Below, piece by piece: positions 34,701-45,618 of a stretch of 64,000 bases of DNA. Each line of letters begins with the position of its first letter. The stretch's first letter is position 1. The stretch lies in assembly GCA_020809705.1 (NCBI GenBank), contig CP085826.1:5642001-5706000 (forward strand), read 5' to 3'. Both the position numbers and the translations under genes were made by a program. Below the pieces are notes generated by a model. It worked only from the letters and a program-made list of their open reading frames with translations, was not told the DNA's origin and searched no databases. The stretch is from Calonectria ilicicola (taxonomy: Eukaryota > Ascomycota > Sordariomycetes > Hypocreales > Nectriaceae).

Positions 34701-35793
34701 CCATGAGGGGGGCAAAGGTCTATCTCGAAACTGCAGCCAAGTAGTCCGAACTAAAGAAAACATCTGCAATAGTTTTGGTCATTAGAGTCATAGGAATTGC
34801 CTGGGAATGGAGGTTGTCAGGGATCAGAGTAGCGGAGCAAGGATGAGAAGGAGATATATCTACATTTCTTCAACAGTACGATTCCTGTACATCTAGCCCT
34901 TTGCGTAGTCTCTATGTGGATCAGAAAATGGTATGCTTAAGGAGAAAGGCGATTTACTCATATTTAAAATACAAGAGCGAACTTGGGCCAGTAAACTGAG
35001 AGCACTTGCGGATGTAGTTAGTCTTAGTGTGGTTTTCTAATTGAGGATGCACTGACATGAGATAGTGCATATCCACCTTCATTTACCCAACCGATAAATA
35101 GTCACACATGGGCTTGCCAAGAGATGTTTCTGGCTTTGATCAGACCTATTAAGAGAAGATGTTTGAAATTATTTTGATTGCGTAGATTCGTGCTCGGCCG
35201 TCTACTTATCATATCATATGCGCTTCATCTTGATATACAAACATTATGTACTATCATTTGCTCACGCCTAGAGCCATGGCCCATTTAAACTATTCCTTCC
35301 ATCCCAGATATCGCGCCATGCACATCCCTATCCCGATTGAGCATTTCTTTTTTTGCAGAGAAAAAAAAAAAAAAGGCTCTTGCCGGCCCAATTTGTTATA
35401 TCAAGACCCCAAGCGCGTTCGCTATTGATGATAAATATGACTATGCCAGGACGTGAAAGAATGAGGAAGGGGTTATAATGCCCAAGTCTCATATTAAAAG
35501 CATAATAAAAATAAACTAAAACTCCGTCGTGGTCGTGTCAGGCTAGTGCCACGTTTTCGTGGTACCAAGAAAAGAAAGAGTTATTCAGGAAACTGGGTGA
35601 GGGTATCAAAATCGTGAATATATACCGAAAAAAAGAAAGAGAGACAAAGGTAAAAAGAAGTAGAGAAAGATCGTTTCGGGAAGTAAAGCCAAGATCCAGT
35701 ATGAAGTTGAATCTTTCCTAATCAAGTTCAAATACGAATCAGATAGCCAACTTCATGGCTACTGAAAGGTCACACTGTTAGGCCAAATAGGCA
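28746..35793. other. 7-kb gene-poor region upstream of the velvet gene
   Basis: No convincing gene. From 28746 to about 30060 the minus strand is C/T-rich and carries overlapping Pro/Ser-rich ORFs (the largest 211 codons), which fits a long 5' leader of the velvet gene with upstream ORFs. A (T4-5AA)n stretch sits at 28797-28825. A (GT)n palindrome lies at 33645-33672. The part from about 34100 to 35700 is clearly richer in A/T than the rest and holds no long ORF. Confidence 0.6.
33645..33672. repeat. (TG)n microsatellite ending in a palindrome
   Basis: A TG run (33645-33660) is followed by TATTACACACAC, so that GTGTGTGTA and TACACACAC form a perfect 9-bp inverted repeat around one T. It could extrude a cruciform or adopt Z-DNA. 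More CA dinucleotides follow up to 33687. Confidence 0.8.
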
Positions 35794-37032
35794 CTACAGC
35801 AAAATGGTAAACAGAACACTTCCCAACAGAGCAGCTGTGGCAGCCGTCCAGGATGGCATAGACAAGGAGCCTGAAGACACTTCCGCCTTAGGCAGGGTGC
35901 TATTGACAAAATCCGGGCCACAGATGGTATTAACCTGCTGGGCAGCAGACTCATAGGTATTTGCGATATACTGGGATCGGTCTGCTGCAGCGGTGTGAAA
36001 GATTGCCATTGTCTCCTGGTTGCACCAGTTACAGGCAGGAACGGTGCTTCCAGGAAGGGTGAGGTTGTAGGGCAGATAGTAAAAGTAAGCATTAGCGGCA
36101 CTTGTGCGATTGGTGACTGCGCTGGCGTAGCAGTACATGTCAGAGGACGGGTCTTGAAGACAAGTGGCCTGGTACATCATCTCGTAGGCCTTGAGGCCGA
36201 AAAGGAATTCCTTGACGGTGCTGTCACCATTATCCCACTCAGTCTTGCAGTTCTCAGCAGAAGTCAAGTTGCTAGCAGCCGCATCAAAGAATTCAGTGCA
36301 GTAGGTGACGTTGGCAGCGCAGGTTGCATCCAGTACACGTACAATGCTGAGCAACTGTTTCTGGGCGTTGAAGAATCCGGATGAAGTCTAGCATTCTGTT
36401 AGTATATTGTGCATGGCAAGGATGGATCTTTTTTGGCTCTTCATTGTGCAACATGTACGTACCTGAAGCATCATGGATAGAGGGTAGCAAGTCTTGAATG
36501 AAGGATCCTTCAGCACACCCTCGAGGAACGTAGGACAATTGCTACCAGTGTCGGAGTCGAACTCGGAAGCGATGTTTCCGTCAAATGCCTCGGGGAGGGG
36601 CGAAGAAGTCGCATCTGCAGTTGAAGTGGCCTGTGAAACGGAGAAGGTCATAGTAGTAACTGATGCCTTGACATTGGTTGCGCTTGTCGTCTTGGAGTGA
36701 TGGGAAGCTTTGGTGGTTGTAGAATCGGCATCCTCAGTCTTCGTCTTGTGGTTATCGCTACTCGTCGTCTTGTCCTCCTCATCTTTCGATTCCTCGGTCG
36801 CTCGTCTCTCTACTCCATTTTCGTATCGGGCTCGGGGGACGGCGTCGGTATCGGCGAATCCACCTACTCTGCGGATGTGAGAGTGCTGTGTCTCAATCCG
36901 CCGAGCTACAGCTCCTGACGCGAGACAAAAAAGAAGCAGTAGGCAAAAAGCAAGCCGGACACGAGGAAGCTGGAAGGGGGCGTATGCGGTTCGAGATGAA
37001 GAAGCTGAGGCAGCCATGGTAACGAGCGACAA
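35794..37032 (-). CDS. Secreted/GPI-anchored surface protein, DUF7729-like
   Basis: Two exons, 37032-36463 and 36387-35794 (75-nt intron, donor GTACGT), give 387 aa. A hydrophobic segment near residues 27-43 (LAFCLLLLFCLASGAVA) acts as signal peptide. Residues ~70-150 are Lys/Ser/Thr-rich and low in complexity. The conserved cysteine-rich domain starts with NCPTFLEGVLKDPSFKTCYPLS, crosses the intron at MMLQ/TSSGFFNAQKQ, and continues with CAANVTYCTEFFD, MYQATCLQDPSSDMYCYAS, YFYYLPYNLTLPGSTVPACNWC and ICGPDFVN, a pattern I associate with the fungal DUF7729 family. Several N-glycosylation sequons are present. The C-terminus is hydrophobic (TAATAALLGSVLFTILL), as in GPI-anchored proteins. The function is unknown; a cell-surface location is inferred. 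An inner ATG (MAASAS) 15 nt downstream is an alternative start. Confidence 0.87.
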
Positions 37033-40000
37033 GATAAAAATAAAAATAAAAATGACCCCGCGAAAGGTAGGTTGGAGATGCGAGGTAGAAACAGCTGGCT
37101 AGCTAAAGCAGCGTTGACAAAATTACGTTTGATTCGGAGGCGCAATGGATAAAAGCTGTATGGACAGGGCGAACGGCGAGATTGCTGCGTGTTTCACCAC
37201 GATGGACCCGGTCGGCACGATAGCAAGCGTGGTTGGCCCAGAGGGCAATGGCAGCACGGATAGCAGGTGGGATGAAAAGTAAGTGGGCAGGGAAAAAGCT
37301 TCGACTCTCGTGTGTTTGAGGTAGAGAGAGAATCAATACCAATTTGGGTCGTTAATGCTGTATTTGGCTGCCAGAAAAGGAAAACAAGGTATGGGCAGCC
37401 GTGAGGGCGAATGCGATTGAATGAGCGACAAATGCGTGACCAGGTCACTCGTCCCGGGTGATTCAAAACCCAGACGTCAATCGCAGGTCGAGACCCAACC
37501 CAGCAGTGAGGATTGTGACGAAGTCGTGGAGGTCAATGCGAATGATTGGCAGCGGTGTGCTCACTCGCAAGCTGGCAGGACCCTGGAGCGGGGGTGTGGA
37601 CTTGAGGCCCAAGTCAGAAGACGGGACAAAAAAGAAGGTGGAAGAGACAAAGCCAACGAGTGAAGCGAGTGTCTCGACAAAGTAGTCCGGGAGCTGGCAG
37701 AGCTTAGCTGAGTGATCGTCGGCAAGGTGAGTTCGAGATCACGACTGGCCCAGGAAGTGATCGTCAGCGGCTCTGGGCAACGGTTGCGCGAGGGAGAAAG
37801 GAGCAAAGATGAGCACCGAGCAGGCGGGCGTGTGGAGGAGATATCATTCTGCCAGAACCGGGACGGAGAATAAGAACACGGCTAAGGAGGAGATGGACAG
37901 CGGGACGTGGATGTGAGGGGGCATGGGGAAAGCAAATCGAGCATGGGTGGGCCATGCAACCTCGAATTACAGCGCCTTTCCCAAAGGAATGAATGTCCAA
38001 AATATGAACCAGGGGCACGAAATCGAAGCCAAGAAACGGAAATGCACCATCGAGGCCAGCGGGCTGGTTGGCTGGCATCGGCACTGAACCATGCCACAAC
38101 AAGCCAGCTAGGGAACGGCGCAGGCCTCCATCAGCGACTAGGCTGGGATGGTGGCGGACGCGGTATGGGACTAGATGCCTTGTGTGGTCTTTCTTGGGTG
38201 GTGGGCGGCCAATCGCAGCTTCGAGGAATAGACAGGGGATTGTCGACGGTGGGTGGTGTCCCATGCAGAAAAGGGCTTTGTTTCCCACTTTCATATGTCA
38301 CCAATGGGTTGATGTTGACGAAGATGGAGGCTTTAATTTGGTGGGCATCTGAGAATCGAGAATCTCGACCTGAACATGGCGAGAGGAGAATCGAGCGATG
38401 TGCCTGATCTAGGTGGAGCACCCGCTGAACAGTACCTGACTAAAGTGTGCCGACCTCCCTAGCGGCGACTTGGCCAAGGCATTTGGGGCGATGCAAGATG
38501 GGGGGATAGACGCTAGCATGCCTCTTTAACCGAAGACCATCGTCGATGAGGTCTTTCAGTAAGCGCGTATAGACAAAGTAGCGAGGGCAGGAAGATGAAA
38601 AATCGATAAAAAATAAGTCTAGACCATCAGATGCGCCAACCTGCCCAGCGTTGCCCGGTCCAGGTACCAACGGCACCCAGGGCAGACGTGGCGTGGGCTC
38701 CAGTGTTCGGCGTGCAGTAGCGCAGCGGTTTATTGACTGGGCCGTCAGGGGTCCAGTTACCCGATTGGAGCCACCCGCTTTTCGCCTGCACCCTGCGTCT
38801 GCAGCATCAGCGAATTGATGACTGCTTGGTGAATAATGCAACACTGCCGGTGCAAAGAGGAAGAGGCCATTCATTGGGCTGGTGCGCATCACTCACGACC
38901 AGTCAATGACTCGTTAATCCCAAGTTGCTCACGCACTGCAGGCTACCAGATGCTCAAAACGGCTTATCAGCATCGGGTTGGCCCTCCCCGCTCTGCATCT
39001 AGAAACCTACTCCCGCCGGCACGAACAAGACAAAGCAAGTCGACGCCAACCGGCTGCATCCCACGGGCATATGCGTGTGCGTGCGTGCATATATGCACAC
39101 ATCGCAGCGGTATTACATCGTTGAAGACAAACGGCGCCACTGCCCAATTGAGCTACCCACTTCAAGGTCGCACACTAAAGATATCCACCTCCTCACGACA
39201 GACACTTCTAGACCCTCTCAAAAACTCGCCCAGGGTGCCCTACTGCACATGCCGTAGGGCTTACTCATGCACAATCCCTCTGCAATTAAGAAATGGCGTT
39301 CATCAAGGCTTGGTGGGTGGCTAACAAGTAAAGGCGGTATGGTGATATTGATCCAGAAAAATTGCAACCTTTTGCTTTTCCGTGCCTACTGACGGGCCGT
39401 CTCCGTCTCGGCCTGCGCGAAATACAGACATGTCGCAGGGCATAGTGCATGAAAAGCAACTCCTCCCTGCCATTAGAACCGACATGAGCAGAAAAAAAAA
39501 ATTTTAAACTTGAAATCCGCTCATGGGCATTCCATGCATGAGATACCAAAGTGGGAGAGAGGAAGAAAAAAAAAACTCATCTCAACCCATACGCCCGCCG
39601 CACATAACGCCAAGCCTACCCAAGCCACCGGGCAGGAGGTTCTTTAAAGGGACATTACCAATGGCAGCCCGATCGCAAGACTAAGGTCACAGACAAGGCG
39701 CTGTCCAAGTACTAAAGCAGGGAGATGTCAAATCTCGCTTAGTCGGAGGAAATCAGCCACTCACCCAGGACACTGGCCAACGCAGCAGAGGCAGAGAGCC
39801 CTGGCTATCCTGATCTGTTTCTTTCCGTGTAAACATTTGAGCTCTGTTTCCTTGACTCCTTGACTCGGACTGGATCCCGGGATCCCATAAGCCGATGGCC
39901 CACGATAGCCTTTCCCACTCGACATGGATCACCCAGTCGAGCCCATTCTGACCCTCATTAACCCTTGGTAACCCTCGTCGGTCCACCACATTATCGCCGT

Positions 40001-41517
40001 CACCTCACCGTTTGCTCACGGTCAGCTTCAGGTCGGGCCCGCACAGCCGCGTGGCCGTACACGTATTTCTCTTCCGTTTTTCCCATCTCGCGTACCTTGC
40101 AGCAGCTTGGTTCGCGATATCCACTTGTTAGTGCAAATCCACGCGCGCCTCATCAGAGACCAGCCCAGCCAATGGAGCGTGCGCTTCCCCTGCCAAGCCC
40201 AGCCGGCCCATTCAATTCAATTCAACCTTGTCCAATTCTGACTGCTTACTCTTATTGCTTATTGCTGCTGACTGCCATAGCTATGTATATCCTCCCTCTC
40301 TGACCTCTGACTTGCCATGGTACGGGAAGAAGGAGACGAAGAAATAGAAAAGGCCCCCCTCCTCTCCTCTCCCCTTGTCCACGTGCTGACGCCATGTCTC
40401 GCCGCTGAACGTTGTCCGACGTTCCGCCCTATAAGCCGATAAGTCGATGGAGCAACCACACCGGACTAGCTCTGCGCCAGAGGCGTCGCCGCCATTCCGT
40501 CGCCTCTGAAGCAAGACATTTGCCGTCATCTCCCCTGGTCTCTCACCGTCCACCACATCCCACTTTGTCTCTCCTTGTATTCTATATTGGGCATGCTTCC
40601 CACCTTCAACAGCCCATTCCGGCAGTCAAGCATTCCCCACTTGCTTCTTTTTGTCTCTTTCGCCGCGCCACGCGAGACAAGCTTGATCGTGAACCTGCTC
40701 ATTTGCCCGCATCCAGTGGCGCTCGCTGCCCTACGACTGCTCCTCTCTCTGGCCCGGTGCTGCAGCCAACCAGCCGTTCTTGACCACAAAATCACGTCAA
40801 TCCACCATCACCTTCCTTGCTCACAACCTTCTTCACCGCCCCCTTCCATCATTTCTTCTCGCGTGATTCCGCCTTGCGGTCCTGAGAAGCTGATGGCTTA
40901 CGCGCCGCAATCTTACGCCACATGGATGTGCCATTTCCACTGCCAGCCACTCATCAAATTCTTTCCAAAGTAACCAAATGAGAGCGCACAGCTTGGCCTT
41001 TGTTGTTGTTTTCTCTCCTCCATGGGTTTTGATTGGCTTCTGTCTCTTGCTGTGATCCATCCCATTCACCTTGACTTACTTGTTGTTGCCCAACACCCTT
41101 GTGCAATTGTTGCGGGAAACTCCATATCCAATACATTGTTCTTAGTCTAATTAATTGCATGGATACCAGTATCTATTGTGTGAGCATTACGCACTAGCGA
41201 CGTCATCGCCTCAGCTGAATTGGAATTGTTGATTTTTTTTTTCTTCCGAGCGGAGTCGAAATATTATCAAATACAAGAAAATCATTACATCTATGTAGAG
41301 ATTGGCGGAATCCTCTCTTCGCCGCGGCGATTGTGTCCCGCCGGTATCTATAGCCCATCCATCCCTCAACGCCAATGCCTATTAAAAATCAAATCTCAGA
41401 CTCTTTTCTATGGTCCGAATAGCGATAGTAAATGGGAAAGCACCAACCCCACCCAGTTATATTTTTGATCCAGACCTTTCCCATACTATATTATAACGGG
41501 AGTACGCCAGACATTTA
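37033..41517. other. 4.5-kb gene-poor region
   Basis: No convincing gene. The left part must hold the DUF7729 gene promoter and the right end (from about 41200) the 3' UTR of the ABC transporter. Between about 39960 and 41160 the plus strand is rich in C/T and looks like a fungal 5' leader, but it leads only into a 26-codon ORF (40893-40973) and no longer coding sequence follows. Confidence 0.55.
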
Positions 41518-44500
41518 TCAGTGCTTCTCCAGACTCTGAAGGTTGACGAGCTCGGCATACCGGCCGTTCTTCTTCATGAGCTCAGAATGGGTTCCATGCT
41601 CTACAATGCGACCCTGGTCGAAGACATAGATCACATCAGCCTTTTGGATGGTACTTAGACGGTGGGCAACGGCAATTGTCGTTCGTCCCTTAGCCGCCTT
41701 GTCCAAAGCTGCCTGCACAACGTGCTCCGACTCGGAATCCAATGCGGATGTGGCCTCGTCAAGGAGCAAAATCTTAGGGTCACGAATCAACGCACGGGCA
41801 ATAGCAATGCGCTGTTTCTGTCCACCAGATAATAATGTTCCCTTGCTACCAACGATGGTGTTAAAACCCTCGGGCAAAGAGACGATAAATTCGTAAATGT
41901 TAGCTTCTCGACAAGCAAACTCAATAGCTTCATCGGGGACATCTTCAGCAATGGTTCCAAGGAGAATGTTGTCCTTGATAGTACCCTGGTAAAGAGTCGG
42001 CTCCTGGCTCACTAGGGCAATGTGAGAGCGGTAGTCATTAACATTGAGACGGCTAATCTCGTGTCCGTCAATGTAAACTCCACCTGAGAGGGGGTCGTAG
42101 AAACGCTCAAGAAGGGCGATTGTAGTACTCTTTCCACAGCCAGATGCTCCAACGAGAGCAACATACTGACCAGGTCGGACAGTGAGGTTAAGACCACGAA
42201 GCACTGGCTGCTCAGGTCGAGTAGGGTATCTGAAATGCACGTTGCGGAATTCGAGGGTACCGTCAACCTCTGTCAGACGCTCACCGCCCTCGGACCAAGT
42301 GTCCACTGTAGGTTGTCGGTCAAACAGCCTCTTTAATTCAGCAGCTGCCTGGTAGGCCTTGCCCATATCGGGAGCGAACGAGAAAATTGTGCCTGCAGAC
42401 TGGGCGCCAAAGATGACAGCCATGAAGCAGAGGAAGAATTGGAACATGTCGTACTCGAACTTAGCAATCAGAGTGCCACCATACCAGAAACCGAGGGCAA
42501 AACAGGCAAAGAGAAGAGATTGAGATGCAGCGTAGAGGGCCGACGATTTGACAACGGAAATAAGACTGATACGCTGCTGAATATCGAGAGATTTCGTGTA
42601 TTGCGCCAAAACGTCCTCTTCACGTGTAAGGGAAGCGACAGTCCTGATGGCCGAGATAGCTTCAGAAGCATACGAGGCTGAGTTATCGTAGGCAGCCTTG
42701 GATCGACGTTGAAAGTGAGCAAGCAACCAAAATCGGAAGAAACCACATCCCAAAAGTACCGGGATTGTTGCTATGCACACCAGGGAAAGCTTCCAGCCGA
42801 TAGCCAACGACATGACACACGCAGAGATCAAGGTGGTAAGAACCATCAAAATCGTACCTAGTGTCACACCACTCAGGCCAGCGACATGAGTAGTTTCAGT
42901 TGACAAGAAGGAAGTGAGTGCACCAGCAGTGTTCTCGTCTCGGTCAAAGAACTCAACATCCTGTCGGAGCATGGTTCGGAAAGCACGGTCTCGAACTCGA
43001 TGGACCAATCGCTCGGAACATTTGGCAAAGCAAACTCCCTGTACCACAAAAGAGATGAACTGAACTATCGCCAGCATCAGGTACATGGAGCTCCAAAAGT
43101 CAGAATCATCCTTGATTCTGTGGCGGTTCTGGGGCGTGACAGGAGTGGACAGGGTAACGATCTGCTTGGCAAAGAAAACTATTGTTGAAAGTTTTGGTTA
43201 GGAATGCGATGCTTAGGTGAGAAGGGGGGTGTGTACATACCGGCTTGGGTAGGGTTTCCACCACCGCAAATGGCCGAGAAAAACAAACCAATCAACATGA
43301 GTTTCCACTCGGGCGCATTGAACGAGGCAATCAGCTTGATCAAGGTCCACATGCTGTACTTCTTTTCCTGTTCTGCTTTGCGGACCTGAAGGGCAATGCT
43401 GGAGACAGACTTAGTGGTTCCGGTACGCTTAAGCTTCAGAGCAATGTTATCATCGGGATCAACGTTTCGGCTCTCCAGCTTCTGGAGAACGGCTTCTTCC
43501 TCAGCATCAAGCGCGGCTTGCTCCTCAGCGGTCAATTCCTCAGCAGCAGCAATGTTTTGGGCAGACACAAGGTTGAAATAAGCACCCTTCCTCTCGAGGA
43601 GGTCGTTGTGAGTTCCCTGTTCGACGATACGGCCTTCGGTCATGACGACAATGTTGTGGGCATCTCGGATAGTAGACAGTCTGTGAGCAATAGTAATGGT
43701 AGTGCGGCCCTCAGATGCGACCTCGAGAGCAGCCTGGACTACGCCTTCAGACTTGGTGTCGAGTGCTGATGTAGCCTCATCCAACAGAAGAACTATCAAA
43801 AAACGTTAGCAAAGGGGCGGGATCAAAAGCTAGCATCGAAAACGTACTCTTAGGGTCCGAAACAACGGCTCGGGCAATAGCAATTCGTTGTTTTTGACCA
43901 CCAGAAAGGAGGAATCCTCGCTCGCCGACATTGGTTTCATAGCCTTCAGGAAGAGCAGATACGAAATCGTGAGCGTTGGCTTTCCGAGCCGCTTCGTACA
44001 CAAGCTCGCGCTGCACATCCTCGCTTGCATGCTCATGCTTGGTTCCAATAAGACCGTGGCGGATATTGTTGAAAATCGTAGTACCAAAGAGAGTAGGTTC
44101 CTGGCTCACAAGGGCCATTTGCTGACGTAGCCATCGAAGGTTAAGGGTGCTGATATCGTGGCCATCGAGGAACACGCTTCCCTCGACAGGGTCGTAAAAC
44201 CTCTCCACCAGACCAACAATTGTGCTTTTTCCGGAGCCAGAGGCACCAACCAGAGCGGTAGTTTTACCCGCAGGAATCTCAAGGCTGACATCATTCATGA
44301 CCACCACTTCAGGGCGAGAGGGATAAATATGCTTAATGTTGGCCAATCGGATGTTGCCCTCAAGGTGCTCGAGCTTCTCGCCGGCGTCGCTAGTGGGATC
44401 CAGGGGAGACTCACGGTCGATAGTGTTAAAAATCTTGGCGGCAGCGGCAACCGCGTTTGTAAAGGCCTGCATGTTGGGGGCGACATTTCCCAAGTTGAAA

Positions 44501-45618
44501 GCGCCAATCATGACAGACATGAGAATAGTGAGGATATTAGAAAGAGATGTGTCGCCCTCGACCAAGAATTTGCTTCCTTGCCAGAAAGCTAAACCATAGT
44601 TGAGGTAAAGAACAAGCATCATGCCAGCAACCATAACAGAGAGAGCACCCTTGACACGGAAACCAAAAAACTCGGCCTTGCCAAGGTGGGCGTCGTATCG
44701 ACGAGCCAGACGCTCCTGGGTGCCAAAGGCAATGGCATTGCGAATAGAGCTAATGACCTCGTCGGCCAAACTACCGCCAACAGCATAAGCCTCCAAGTTC
44801 TGCTTATTATACTTGAGAATAAAAGTAGAGCCACCTCCCATGTTCAGGAGCAAGGCAATGACAGTTGAGAACAGAATGAGTGTCAATTTCCAATACTTGA
44901 TAAATCCAATAACAAATGCTGAGATAAATGTGGCGACGGCCGCAATAGTGAGGGAAACCTTTTCGGAAATACCATCCTGGATGAGGTTGGTGTCGGACGT
45001 AATGCGGGTGGTAACCTCACCAGCTCCGAGCTTATCAAAAAAGCCAATGTTTTGACGCATGCAGCTGGCGAGGTAGTTCTCTCGAATTTTGGCGCTAATA
45101 TGCTCGCCAGTGTAGATAAACCCTACAGTGGAAATGTAGGTGACGATGAACTCGCCAATGCCGAGGTAGACAAAGTAAAGAACGTAGCTGGCCAGCTTGT
45201 CTGTAAATTCCTTATAGGTCTGATGGCCGTTGAAGTAGGTCTGGAAGACGCCCTGGAGGTTACCGAAAACAACCGTCATGAGCGGTAGGGCGGCGCCACC
45301 AGCTATGGAGCAAATGGAGGCAATGAAAATGATGAATAAGTCGGTCCGTGACGCATAGCGGTACAGGACGGCCACGCCCTGCTTCACTTCGGGGGTGACT
45401 GTTTGGCGGCGCAATACTTCGGCCTGGTGAGCAGGGAGGTGGTTGTACAGTTCCTCGGGTGACCGTTCCTTAGGAGGTGTAACCACTTGGGAGTCGAGCT
45501 TCTTGAGGCGCTTCTCATTGTCGGAGTATATATCTGCGGGCTGTCGAGTAATGTCCACTTCGGTTGAGTCGCCGCGGCTCGAAGGCATCGAGCGAATCGA
45601 GTGGCTTTTACGAGCCAT
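41518..45618 (-). CDS. ABC-B full multidrug transporter (MDR/P-glycoprotein type)
   Basis: Three exons, 45618-43848, 43792-43241 and 43178-41518 (introns 55 and 62 nt), give 1327 aa, the normal length for the family. The order is TMD1 (~90-400), NBD1, linker, TMD2 (~745-1030), NBD2. NBD1 has Walker [10 protein letters not shown] (458-466), LSGGQ (571-575) and Walker B ILLLDE (591-596); NBD2 has GASGCGKST (1118-1126), LSGGQ (1224-1228) and ILLLDE (1244-1249), with D-loop SALD and H-loop His (AHRLST) in both, so both ATP sites look intact. The first intron splits the isoleucine codon of Walker B in NBD1. Relatives include S. pombe Pmd1 and Aspergillus Mdr1/AtrD, which export drugs and toxins through the plasma membrane. 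The N-terminal ~80 residues are hydrophilic. The substrate is unknown. Confidence 0.96.

Noticed and set aside
37725..37755. B-box-like GAGTTCGAGATCAC
   Set aside because: Neither the T stem nor an acceptor stem can be paired, and the A-box candidate lies too close.
38705..38780. tRNA-like A box (TAGCGCAGCGG)
   Set aside because: The D stem has no partner and there is no B box at the proper distance.
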